From Rubrivivax sp. (GTDB lineage Bacteria > Pseudomonadota > Gammaproteobacteria > Burkholderiales > Burkholderiaceae_C), in NCBI GenBank assembly GCA_020851615.1, contig JADZCL010000291.1:1-14378 (forward strand): 14,378 bases of DNA, read 5' to 3'. A program made the translations under genes and the position numbers. The notes under the pieces are model-generated. The model did no database searches. It saw only the letters and a program-made list of their open reading frames with translations, and was not told the DNA's origin. Positions 1-8,805 of this stretch are shown here, one piece after another. How positions within the stretch are numbered: the stretch's first letter is position 1; the number at the start of each line of letters is the position of its first letter.

Positions 1-16
1 CCTCTCCTGGGCACCA
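1..16 (+). tRNA. 3' end of a tRNA, probably tRNA-Leu (partial)
   Basis: Only the last 16 bases are in the window. They fit the 3' end of a tRNA exactly: positions 1-5 would be the 3' strand of the T stem, 6-12 (CCTGGGC) the 3' strand of the seven-base acceptor stem, 13 the discriminator A, and 14-16 a genome-encoded CCA. The implied 5' acceptor strand is GCCCAGG, which together with discriminator A suits a bacterial tRNA-Leu. The anticodon lies outside the window, so the identity is inferred. An intrinsic terminator on the same strand begins about 80 bases downstream, which supports a plus-strand RNA gene ending here. Confidence 0.72.
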
Positions 17-96
17 CCCCTCTCCCTCCCTGCTGCGCCACGTCCACTTGGACCGGCACACAGCTCGGACGACGAGGGTGGAAGGGACGATGATCA

Positions 97-127
97 GGCC
101 GGCGTGGTTGCGCCGGCCTTTTTGTTT
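97..127 (+). terminator. Intrinsic terminator on the plus strand
   Basis: The arms GGCCGGCG (97-104) and CGCCGGCC (111-118) are perfect reverse complements around the six-base loop TGGTTG. They are followed directly by the T-rich run TTTTTGTTT (119-127). Read on the plus strand this is a textbook Rho-independent terminator. On the minus strand the run becomes an A tract before the hairpin and no T tract follows, so it should not end the minus-strand genes efficiently. It most likely ends the tRNA transcript entering from the left edge. Positions 17-96 hold no gene I can support. Confidence 0.92.
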
Positions 128-137
128 GCCCGGTGCC

Positions 138-152
138 CTCGGCCCTGCCGAG
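138..152 (-). other. GC-rich hairpin between the converging units
   Basis: CTCGGC (138-143) and GCCGAG (147-152) form a six-pair stem with a three-base loop, 12 bases beyond the stop codon of the phosphoribosyltransferase gene. On the minus strand no T run follows it, so it is not a standard intrinsic terminator. It could protect the 3' end of the minus-strand mRNA or help a Rho-dependent stop. The stem is seen directly; the role is inferred. Confidence 0.35.
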
Positions 153-164
153 CCAGGGCATCAC

Positions 165-686
165 TCAGGCGCCAAGCCGGCGCACCAGCCCATCGGTGCC
201 CAGGCTGTCGTAGTCCTCGAACGGTTGGTGGATCCACGGGCTCGTCGGCAGCACTTCGCAATAGTAGTCCGGCGTGTAGCTGGATACGCCCTTGACCCAC
301 AGCACCGCCGCGCGCAGTTCGCTGATGGCCGGCATGCCACGCAAGCGCTCGACCACCGCGCGCAGGGTGACGCCGGTGTCGGCAAGGTCGTCGACCAGCA
401 GCACGCGGCCGGCCAGCTCGCCCTTGGGCATGGTGATGTACTTGGCCATATCGAGCCGGCCCTGGATGGTGCCGGCTTCCGAACGGTAGGAGCTCGTCGA
501 CATGATCGCCAACGGCTTGTCGAAGATGCGCGAGAGCACGTCGCCCGGGCGCATGCCCCCGCGTGCCAGGCACAGGATCTGATCGAACGCCCAGCCCGAG
601 GCGTGCACCGCAAGTGCCAGGCGCTCGATCAGCTGGTGGTATTCGTCCCAGGATACGTACAGGTGCTTGCCGTCGTCGGTGAGCAT
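165..686 (-). CDS. Phosphoribosyltransferase, Gpt-like (xanthine/hypoxanthine-guanine salvage type)
   Basis: This 173-residue type I phosphoribosyltransferase should transfer a phosphoribosyl group from PRPP to a purine base in the cytoplasm. The PRPP-binding loop is clear: VLLVDDLADTGVTL at about residues 95-108, with the paired Asp and the DTG(V)T turn. An LARGGM segment (about 40-45) fits the pyrophosphate loop. Near the end, PWIHQPFEDYD (about 150-160) resembles the WI-x-QP-(W/F) base-side segment of E. coli Gpt, which favours a xanthine/guanine or hypoxanthine substrate over an orotate or adenine enzyme. The ATG at 686 has a strong GAGGA ribosome site six bases upstream, so the longer upstream frame is not used. 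It follows purA after 52 bases and is the last gene of the minus-strand cluster. Substrate choice is inferred. Confidence 0.85.
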   Translation of the reverse strand: MLTDDGKHLYVSWDEYHQLIERLALAVHASGWAFDQILCLARGGMRPGDVLSRIFDKPLAIMSTSSYRSEAGTIQGRLDMAKYITMPKGELAGRVLLVDDLADTGVTLRAVVERLRGMPAISELRAAVLWVKGVSSYTPDYYCEVLPTSPWIHQPFEDYDSLGTDGLVRRLGA

Positions 687-692
687 GGATCT

Positions 693-697
693 TCCTC
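693..697 (-). promoter_or_regulatory. Ribosome binding site of the phosphoribosyltransferase gene
   Basis: GAGGA on the minus strand, six bases before the ATG at 686. It decides the start: the frame stays open upstream to 854 with no comparable site, and the upstream residues do not look like the family. Confidence 0.75.
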
Positions 698-738
698 GGT
701 GCAGCGGCGCGCGGGGCCGGTGTGGCGGAAATGGGTGG

Positions 739-3293
<2,555 letters not shown>

Positions 3294-3320
3294 GAAAAGC
3301 GCACCGGGGTTGAAAGCGGC

Positions 3321-3326
3321 ATTCTA
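3321..3326 (-). promoter_or_regulatory. Possible promoter -10 box for hisZ-purA-phosphoribosyltransferase
   Basis: TAGAAT on the minus strand matches five of six bases of the sigma-70 -10 consensus and lies 27 bases before the hisZ ATG, inside the 78-base gap after the DUF2065 gene. This gap is the second longest in the minus-strand cluster. I see no good -35 hexamer at 16-18 bases. If used, the leader would be about 20 bases. Presence of the box is observed; promoter activity is inferred. Confidence 0.4.
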
Positions 3327-3371
3327 CCGGCGCAGCGCAGCCTGGACGGCGCGCACCGACACGAGCCACCC

Positions 3372-3557
3372 TCAGTGCCAGAAGGCCAGCAGCGCCAGGC
3401 CCAGCAACATGCTGGCCAGGCCGATGAAGCGGATCTGGCCGTCGCTCATGCGCAGCGCGCGCTCGAACACCTCGCGCCATGCGCGCGGGTTGAAGAAGGG
3501 TAGCAGGCCCTCGAATACGAGCATCAGCGCCAACGCACCCAACAGCCCCTTGCCCAT
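3372..3557 (-). CDS. DUF2065 small inner-membrane protein
   Basis: This 61-residue protein has two hydrophobic segments. The first runs over about residues 4-21 (LLGALALMLVFEGLLPFF); the second over about 43-59, ending LGLALLAFWH. Between them lies a short polar stretch with Arg, Glu and Asp (NPRAWREVFERALRMSDGQ). The length, the EGLLPF-NP-WR pattern and the position right after hflC match the DUF2065 family (YjeT-like), which I recall lying beside hflKC in many proteobacteria. It starts 16 bases after the hflC stop and is almost certainly cotranscribed. The function is not established. A role with the HflKC-FtsH membrane complex is suggested only by the neighbourhood. Confidence 0.88.
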   Translation of the reverse strand: MGKGLLGALALMLVFEGLLPFFNPRAWREVFERALRMSDGQIRFIGLASMLLGLALLAFWH

Positions 3558-3573
3558 CGCGCGGCCACCGTCC

Positions 3574-4458
3574 TCAGCGCCGCGGCGCGCCTTCGGTGGC
3601 GCCGCGCATGGCCTTGAAGAACTCGTTGTTCGGGTCCAGCACCATCACGTCCGACTTGTTGCGGAAGGTGGCGCGGTAGGCCTCCAGGCTGCGGTAGAAC
3701 TGCGCGAACTGCGCGTCGCGACCGTAGGACTCGGCATACAGCGCCGAGGCCTTGGCATCGCCCTCGCCCTTGAGCTTCTGCGCGTCGCGGTACGCCTCGG
3801 CGATGATGACCTCGCGCTGGCGGTCGGCGTCGGCACGGATCTTCTCGCCCTCGGCCGCACCCTGCGAGCGCAACTGGTTGGCGACCTGCTTGCGCTCGGA
3901 CTCCATGCGCCGGTAGACCGAGTCGGTGATGTCGGCAACGAAGTCCACGCGCTTGATGCGCACGTCGATGATCTCGATGCCGAAGGCCTTGGCCTCATCG
4001 GCCATGCGGTTGCGCACGTCCTGCATGATCTTGTCGCGCTCACCGGAGAGCACGGCGCGCACGTCGCGCTTGGTGATCTCCTCGTTGAAGGCAGCCTGCA
4101 CCACCGGGCTCAGCCGCATCTCCAGGTTGCGCATGTCGGTGCCGTTGTTGCGGATGAACTGCCGCGGCTCGGCGATGCGCCATTTGACGAGCCAGTCGAT
4201 CACCAGGCTCTTCTTCTCGGCGGTGAAGATCGGACGCGTCTCCGGGCTGTCCAGCGTCTGGATCCGCTTGTCCAGGAAGACGACGTTCTGGAAGGGCGGC
4301 GGCAGCTTCACCTTCAGCCCGGGCGCGGTGATGACTTCCTTGATCTCGCCCAGGGCGTAGACCACGGCCAGTTGTCGCTGGTCGACGATGAAGAGGGTCG
4401 AGGTGGCCAGGATGAGTGCGGCCAGGACGACGCCGACGAGAAGTCCGATTCGATTCAT
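3574..4458 (-). CDS. hflC: HflC, SPFH-domain partner of HflK and FtsH
   Basis: HflC and HflK form a large inner-membrane assembly that encloses and modulates the FtsH AAA+ protease. The 294-residue product begins with a signal-anchor helix (about residues 5-24). A prohibitin/SPFH domain follows, with FIVDQRQLAVVYALGEI (23-39), PGLKVKLPPPF (47-57) and DWLVKWRI (88-95). A helical tail carries AEAYRDAQKLKGEGDAKA (220-237), typical of HflC. The ATG at 4458 was chosen because the protein then begins directly with the anchor helix; GAGGG, overlapping the hflK stop, lies about ten bases upstream. The frame stays open to 4539 but the extra residues do not look like the family. It starts 13 bases after hflK. 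Confidence 0.95.
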   Translation of the reverse strand: MNRIGLLVGVVLAALILATSTLFIVDQRQLAVVYALGEIKEVITAPGLKVKLPPPFQNVVFLDKRIQTLDSPETRPIFTAEKKSLVIDWLVKWRIAEPRQFIRNNGTDMRNLEMRLSPVVQAAFNEEITKRDVRAVLSGERDKIMQDVRNRMADEAKAFGIEIIDVRIKRVDFVADITDSVYRRMESERKQVANQLRSQGAAEGEKIRADADRQREVIIAEAYRDAQKLKGEGDAKASALYAESYGRDAQFAQFYRSLEAYRATFRNKSDVMVLDPNNEFFKAMRGATEGAPRR

Positions 4459-4471
4459 GGTGTATACGCCC

Positions 4472-5764
4472 TCAGCGTCCTTCGCGCTCGCGTGAGCGGG
4501 CGTTGTCGCGCGAACGGGAGTCGCCCGCAGCGGGCGCAACCGGGGTTTCGTTCGACGCAGCCGCGGGTGCGGCCGGGGGCACCGGTGCCGCGCCTCCCTG
4601 CAGCAGGCGATCCAGCGGCAGGTAGAGCAGATTGGAGCCGGCGCGGCTGTCGATCATCAGCTTGGTCACGCTCGAGTAGACCTGCTGCATGGTCTCCAGG
4701 TAGAGCCTGTCGCGCGTAACTGTCGGTGCCTTCTGGTATTCGGTGAGCACCGAGCGGAAACGCTGCGCATCCCCTTCGGCCTGCGCAACGACGCGGGCGC
4801 GGTAGCCTTCGGCCTCCTCGAGCAGACGCGAGGCGGTGCCGCGCGCCTTGGGCACCACGTCGCTGGCGTAGGCCTGGCCCTCGTTCTTGAAGCGGTCGCG
4901 GTCGGCGCCAGCCTTCACGGCATCGTTGAAGGCGGCCTGCACCGAATCGGGCACCTGCACGTTCTGCACGTTGACGTTGGCCACGACGATGCCGGCCTTG
5001 AGCCGATCGAGCTGGCTCTGGATCGACTTGACGAGGTCAGCCGCAAGCGCGTCACGGGCCTCGTACAGGACCGAGTCGACCTTGCTGCGGCCGACGATCT
5101 CGCGCACCGCGGACTCGCTGGCCTGCACCACCGCGTCGTCGGGATTGCGGTTCTCGAACAGGTATTCCCGCGCGTCGCTCAGGCGGTACTGCACGGTGAA
5201 GCGGATGTCGACGATGTTCTCGTCCTGCGTGAGCATCGAGGAGTCGCGCAGACCCGTGGCCTGCACCACCGAACTGCGCCCGACCTCGACCGAGCGCAAC
5301 TGCGTCACCGAGACGGTTTCGTGCGCCTGGAACGGATAGGGCAGCCGCCACTGGAAGCCGGCATCGACGGTGTGGCTGTAGCGGCCAAACGAGGTCACGA
5401 CCGCCTGCTGCCCTTCCTGCACGATGAAGAAGCCGCTGCCCAGCCAGCCCAGCACGACCACCACGACGATCAGCCCGACGCCGATGCCCGCGCTCTTCAT
5501 GTCGGGCTTGAAGGGCGGCGGCGCGTCGCCACGCCCGGGTGGCGCGCCGCCCCCGCCGCGACGGCCGAACAGGCCGCTGAGCTTGCGGTTGAAGTCGCGC
5601 CAGAGTTCGTCGAGGTCGGGTGGACCCTCGTTGCGACCGCTGTTGAGGACCAGCGTGTCGGCCGCCCGCCGCGGCGGGCGCAGGCCGCGCATCAGCGCCG
5701 CGAACGCAAGCGCACATTCTCGGGCGCGTGCTCGCAAGGTCCGGGAATCGTCTGGGTATGGCAT
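4472..5764 (-). CDS. hflK: HflK, SPFH-domain partner of HflC and FtsH
   Basis: The product has 430 residues from the ATG at 5764. A soluble N-terminal part contains the HflK hallmark GPPDLDELWRDFNRKLSGLFG (47-67) and a Gly/Pro-rich stretch (70-86). A membrane helix follows at about 92-113, then FFIVQEGQQAVVTSFGRY (112-129) opening the SPFH domain, a helical region, and an Ala/Pro- then Arg/Ser/Glu-rich tail (390-430). HflK stands in the cytoplasmic membrane with HflC and controls access of substrates to FtsH. The first 45 residues are Arg-rich and do not look conserved. Other starts are an ATG at residue 25 (5692), with no ribosome site, or a non-ATG codon near residue 38. The true start is therefore uncertain; the rest is not. 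Confidence 0.94.
   Translation of the reverse strand: MPYPDDSRTLRARARECALAFAALMRGLRPPRRAADTLVLNSGRNEGPPDLDELWRDFNRKLSGLFGRRGGGGAPPGRGDAPPPFKPDMKSAGIGVGLIVVVVVLGWLGSGFFIVQEGQQAVVTSFGRYSHTVDAGFQWRLPYPFQAHETVSVTQLRSVEVGRSSVVQATGLRDSSMLTQDENIVDIRFTVQYRLSDAREYLFENRNPDDAVVQASESAVREIVGRSKVDSVLYEARDALAADLVKSIQSQLDRLKAGIVVANVNVQNVQVPDSVQAAFNDAVKAGADRDRFKNEGQAYASDVVPKARGTASRLLEEAEGYRARVVAQAEGDAQRFRSVLTEYQKAPTVTRDRLYLETMQQVYSSVTKLMIDSRAGSNLLYLPLDRLLQGGAAPVPPAAPAAASNETPVAPAAGDSRSRDNARSREREGR
5664..5679. repeat. 16-base perfect palindrome at the start of hflK
   Basis: GCCCGCCGCGGCGGGC reads the same on both strands. It covers codons for the Pro-Pro-Arg-Arg-Ala segment at about residues 29-34 of the annotated hflK frame, just upstream of its first conserved block. 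If translation really starts downstream of it, the palindrome would lie in the 5' leader. Confidence 0.6.
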
Positions 5765-5778
5765 GGTGTTCTCGTCCG

Positions 5779-5798
5779 CCCGGGGAGTGAGCCCCGGG
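5779..5798 (-). other. Intercistronic hairpin between hflX and hflK
   Basis: CCCGGGG (5779-5785) and CCCCGGG (5792-5798) form a seven-pair all-GC stem with a six-base loop in the 50-base gap. It ends 14 bases before the hflK ATG. No T run follows on the minus strand, so it is not a standard terminator. It could mark mRNA processing, uncouple hflK from hflX, or affect ribosome access. The structure is observed; the role is inferred. Confidence 0.5.
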
Positions 5799-5814
5799 AC
5801 GTGCTAGTCGTCGC

Positions 5815-7050
5815 TCAGCGGCAGGCGCCAACCGGGGGATTGTCGTTCACGACGTCAACGGCTGCCGTCGCCGCGTCGCCGGGCACGGGAATCGCAGCGG
5901 GGTCAAGTCTCCCGGCCGCCGCATCGGCAATGATCCGGCGCAACTCGTCCAGCCCCTGCCCCTGGCGCGCGCTCACGAACACACGCGGGCGCCGCACGCC
6001 GGGTGCGACCTCGATCCAATCCCGCGTCTGGTGCGGGCGCTGCGCTTGCGGCAGCAGATCGGACTTGTTGCAGACCCAGACCTGGGGCACGGCACCCGCC
6101 CCGATCTCTTCCAGCACGCGTTCCACCTCGACGCGCTGCTCGCTGGCCTGGGGGCTGGCGATATCCATGACGTGCAGCAGGAGGTCGGCTTCGGCAGCCT
6201 CCTGCAGGGTCGCCTCGAAGGCTTCGACCAGCTTGTGCGGCAGGTCGCGGATGAAGCCCACGGTATCCGACAGCGAAACCGAGCAGCCCGCGTCGGCCAG
6301 CCACAGCGAACGCGTGGTCGTGTCCAGCGTGGCAAAGAGCTGGTCGGCGGCGTATGCGCGCGCCTTCACGAGTGCATTGAAGAGCGTGGACTTGCCGGCA
6401 TTGGTGTAGCCCACGAGGGAGACGCGAAAGACTCCGCGGCGCTCCCGCGCGCGGCGCTGGGTGCTGCGCTGGCGCTTGACGCGCTCCAGGCGTTCCTTCA
6501 CCGACTTGATGCGCTGCCCGATCATGCGCCGGTCGAGTTCGATCTGTGCCTCGCCGGGGCCGCCACGCGTGCCGATGCCCCCCTGCTGGCGCTCGAGGTG
6601 CGACCAGCGGCGCACCAGGCGCGTGGCCTGGTACTGCAACTGCGCCAACTCGACCTGCAGCTTGCCTTCGTGGCTTTGCGCGCGCTGCGCGAAGATGTCG
6701 AGGATCAGCGCGGTGCGGTCGGCAACGGGCACACCCAGCCAACGTTCGAGGTTGCGCTGCTGCGCCGGGGTCAGCGCCTGGTCGAAGATGACCCCATGCG
6801 CCCCGGTCTGTGCCACCAGCGCCTTGATCTCGTCGGCCTTGCCGCTGCCCACGAAGAGCGTCGCATCGGGCGCCTTGCGCCGCGCGATCACGCGCGCGGC
6901 GACGACGTCGCCGGCGGAAAGCGCCAGCAGCGCGAGCTCGTCCAGGCTCTCGTCGAAGGGCACACTGCCGCCCAGATCCACGCCCACGAGCACGGCACGG
7001 ATGGCGGAATCGTCGGTGCGGGGACTGGACGTCTTGACGTCGGAACTCAA
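5815..7050 (-). CDS. hflX: HflX, ribosome-associated GTPase
   Basis: HflX is an OBG-family GTPase that binds the ribosome and can split stalled or stressed 70S particles. With the TTG at 7050 as start it has 411 residues. The N-terminal domain begins around IRAVLVGVDLGG (about 17-28) and ends with a Gly-rich block, GGIGTRGGPGE (157-167). A basic helical linker follows, and then the G domain: GYTNAGKST (214-222, G1), DTVGF (262-266, G3) and NKSD (328-331, G4), then an SAR G5 segment near 360. No ATG or GTG lies between the hfq stop and the conserved N-terminus. TTG at 7050 or CTG at 7065 are the available starts, and neither has a good ribosome site, so coupling to hfq (34 bases upstream) is possible. 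The family call is firm; the start is not. Confidence 0.93.
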   Translation of the reverse strand: MSSDVKTSSPRTDDSAIRAVLVGVDLGGSVPFDESLDELALLALSAGDVVAARVIARRKAPDATLFVGSGKADEIKALVAQTGAHGVIFDQALTPAQQRNLERWLGVPVADRTALILDIFAQRAQSHEGKLQVELAQLQYQATRLVRRWSHLERQQGGIGTRGGPGEAQIELDRRMIGQRIKSVKERLERVKRQRSTQRRARERRGVFRVSLVGYTNAGKSTLFNALVKARAYAADQLFATLDTTTRSLWLADAGCSVSLSDTVGFIRDLPHKLVEAFEATLQEAAEADLLLHVMDIASPQASEQRVEVERVLEEIGAGAVPQVWVCNKSDLLPQAQRPHQTRDWIEVAPGVRRPRVFVSARQGQGLDELRRIIADAAAGRLDPAAIPVPGDAATAAVDVVNDNPPVGACR

Positions 7051-7084
7051 GGCGGTAGCGGGCAGATTCGGCTGCGCTGGTGAC

Positions 7085-7327
7085 TCAGGCCTCGCCTTGC
7101 GGCTCGTTGGCGTGGAAGGCCACCGCGCGGCCGGGCACGACGGTTGAGATCGCGTGCTTGTAGACCATCTGCGTGACGGTGTTGCGCAACAGCACCACGT
7201 ACTGATCGAAGGATTCGACGTGGCCTTGCAGCTTGATCCCGTTGATGAGGTAGATCGAGACCGGAACATGCTCCTTGCGCAGCAGGTTCAGGAACGGATC
7301 CTGCAGAAGTTGGCCTTTATTGCTCAC
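7085..7327 (-). CDS. hfq: Hfq RNA chaperone
   Basis: Hfq forms a hexameric Sm-like ring that helps small RNAs pair with mRNAs. The 80-residue product begins [19 protein letters not shown] and contains the Sm1 region [20 protein letters not shown] (26-45) and the Sm2 motif YKHAIST (about 56-62). Gln8 and the core residues expected for the A-rich and U-rich RNA sites are present. The C-terminal tail is short, as in many beta-proteobacteria. The start codon is GTG at 7327, with GGAG six bases upstream; no in-frame ATG fits the conserved N-terminus. It heads the hfl block and follows the largest gap in the minus-strand cluster, so it may have its own promoter. Confidence 0.98.
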   Translation of the reverse strand: MSNKGQLLQDPFLNLLRKEHVPVSIYLINGIKLQGHVESFDQYVVLLRNTVTQMVYKHAISTVVPGRAVAFHANEPQGEA

Positions 7328-7333
7328 GATATG

Positions 7334-7337
7334 CTCC
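7334..7337 (-). promoter_or_regulatory. Ribosome binding site of hfq, supporting its GTG start
   Basis: GGAG on the minus strand is six bases before the GTG at 7327, an optimal distance. It supports use of GTG as the hfq start codon. Confidence 0.7.
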
Positions 7338-7362
7338 GTGATGTTTCTGGAAAGCGTGTCAC

Positions 7363-7371
7363 CTTATCACA
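7363..7371 (-). promoter_or_regulatory. Weak extended -10-like element upstream of hfq
   Basis: TGTGATAAG on the minus strand holds the extended -10 TG and a hexamer, GATAAG, matching four of six consensus bases. It lies about 35 bases before the hfq start. No convincing -35 hexamer is visible at 16-18 bases, so this is only a candidate. Confidence 0.25.
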
Positions 7372-7372
7372 C

Positions 7373-7402
7373 GGCATGCCACGGCGAGGTCTGGCGTGCC
7401 AC
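7373..7402. repeat. Phased pair of ten-base direct repeats upstream of hfq
   Basis: GGCATGCCAC (7373-7382) and GGCGTGCCAC (7393-7402) differ at one base and start exactly 20 bases apart, close to two turns of the helix. GGCATGCC in the first copy is itself palindromic. They lie in the der-hfq gap, next to the candidate -10 element and across the place where its -35 would be. A paired protein site is possible but not shown. Confidence 0.4.
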
Positions 7403-7412
7403 AAGGCCCCGT

Positions 7413-7441
7413 ACCGCTGGACGCCGCGCGGTGCGGCGGTC
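7413..7441 (-). other. GC-rich hairpin just after the der stop
   Basis: GACGCCGC (7420-7427) can pair with GCGGC-G-GTC (7333-offset segment at 7433-7441) with one bulged G. An alternative pairs ACCGC at 7413-7417 with GCGGT at 7428-7432 or 7436-7440. It begins right after the der stop codon. No T run follows on the minus strand, so it may be a Rho-assisted end or an mRNA-stabilising structure rather than an intrinsic terminator. Confidence 0.4.
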
Positions 7442-7442
7442 T

Positions 7443-8783
7443 TCAAGGTTCGTCGAAGGGATTGCGGCCGCTGCGCATCTCGATGCGCAGCGGCGTGCCA
7501 ACCAGCTTGAAGTGCTCGCGAAAGCGCCCCTCGAGGTAGCGGCGGTAGGCGTCGGTGACGTGCTCGAGGTTGTTGCCGTGGATGACGATGCGCGGCGGGC
7601 TCATGCCGCCTTGATGCGCATAGCGCAGCTTGGGGCGGAAACGGCCCGCGCGGCGCGGTTGCTGGTGCTGCACGGCGTCGTACAGCAAGCGCGTCAGCAC
7701 CGGCGTGGGCAGCTTTGCGGTGGCTGAGGCGTGGGCCTGTCCGATCGCCTTCCACAGCGCCGACAGCCCCTGTCGTCGCAACGCCGAGATGTGCAGGATG
7801 GGCGCAAACTTCAGGAAGGCCAGGCGGCTCTCGACGGCCCGCTCGATCTGCTGGCGCTGGTACGCGTCGGTGGCGTCCCATTTGTTGATGGCCACGACCA
7901 CGGCACGTCCGGAATCCAGGATGTAGCCGGCGATATGGGCGTCCTGCTCGCTCACGCCCTCGGTGGCATCGATCAGCAGCAGCACCACATGTGCGTCCGC
8001 GATGGCCTGCAGCGTCTTCACGACCGAGAACTTCTCGACCGCCTCGAAGACCCGGCCCTTGCGCCGCAGGCCGGCGGTGTCGATCAACTCGAAGCGGCGC
8101 CCTTCCCGCTCGAAGGGCACGCAGATCGTGTCGCGGGTCGTGCCGGGCTGGTCGAAGGCGACCAGGCGCTCTTCGCCGAGCCAGGTGTTGATGAGGGTGG
8201 ACTTGCCTGCGTTGGGTCGCCCGGCCACGGCCAGGCGGATCACACCGTCTGCCCCATCGGGCGCTGGCGCCTCATCGTCGACGACAGGCGCATCCAGGCC
8301 CTCGAGCGCCGCCTCGAGCAGGCTGCGGATGCCTTGCCCGTGCGCGGCCGAGACGGCGTGCGGCGCGCCGATACCGAGCTCATGGAACTCGGCCAGCCGC
8401 GGCGACTCGGCCATGCCCTCGGCCTTGTTGACGGCCAGCACGACCTTCTTGCCGCAGTTGCGCAGATAGCGTGCGATGTCGTGGTCCTGTGCCGAGAGGC
8501 CTTCGCGCAGGTCGGTGACGAAGATCACCGCATCGGCCTCGGCCACCGCCTGGCGGGTCTGCCGCGCCATCACGGCGGTGATCCCGGTCGGCTTCTCCGG
8601 CTCGAAGCCGCCGGTGTCGATGACGATGAACTCCCTTCCCGAGAGCCGGGCGTCGCCGTAGTGGCGGTCGCGCGTGAGGCCGGCGAAGTCGGCCACGATC
8701 GCATCGCGCGACTTCGTGATGCGGTTGAAAAGCGTCGACTTGCCGACGTTGGCGCGCCCGACGAGGGCGATGACGGGCTTCAT
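7443..8783 (-). CDS. der: Der (EngA), double GTPase for 50S ribosome assembly
   Basis: Der is an essential bacterial GTPase with two tandem G domains and a KH-like C-terminal domain, acting in assembly of the large ribosomal subunit. The 446-residue product shows G domain 1 with GRANVGKST (9-17), DTGGFEP (56-62) and NKAEG (119-123). An acidic linker covers about 165-180. G domain 2 has GRPNAGKST (188-196), [10 protein letters not shown] (235-244) and NKWDA (300-304). The KH-like end contains [18 protein letters not shown] and [14 protein letters not shown] (421-434). The length is usual for beta-proteobacteria. It starts 22 bases after bamB, with a G-rich stretch just before the ATG. It is last of the rodZ-ispG-hisS-yfgM-bamB-der series, an order also known in E. 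coli. Confidence 0.98.
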   Translation of the reverse strand: MKPVIALVGRANVGKSTLFNRITKSRDAIVADFAGLTRDRHYGDARLSGREFIVIDTGGFEPEKPTGITAVMARQTRQAVAEADAVIFVTDLREGLSAQDHDIARYLRNCGKKVVLAVNKAEGMAESPRLAEFHELGIGAPHAVSAAHGQGIRSLLEAALEGLDAPVVDDEAPAPDGADGVIRLAVAGRPNAGKSTLINTWLGEERLVAFDQPGTTRDTICVPFEREGRRFELIDTAGLRRKGRVFEAVEKFSVVKTLQAIADAHVVLLLIDATEGVSEQDAHIAGYILDSGRAVVVAINKWDATDAYQRQQIERAVESRLAFLKFAPILHISALRRQGLSALWKAIGQAHASATAKLPTPVLTRLLYDAVQHQQPRRAGRFRPKLRYAHQGGMSPPRIVIHGNNLEHVTDAYRRYLEGRFREHFKLVGTPLRIEMRSGRNPFDEP

Positions 8784-8805
8784 GCCACCCCGCGCCCGTA
8801 CCGCG

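Noticed and set aside
97..127. The terminator as bidirectional, also ending the minus-strand cluster
   Set aside because: On the minus strand the hairpin is followed by TGATCATCG rather than a T run, so only plus-strand termination is supported.
7051..7269. hflX beginning inside hfq at the first ATG of the frame
   Set aside because: The 73 extra residues are an out-of-frame reading of hfq (Ser/Thr/Arg/Cys-rich) and do not resemble HflX.
7369..7402. Sigma-54 type promoter before hfq, from TGGCA motifs on the minus strand
   Set aside because: Two TGGCA(C/T)G boxes resemble a -24 element, but neither has GC at the required ten-base spacing for the -12 element.
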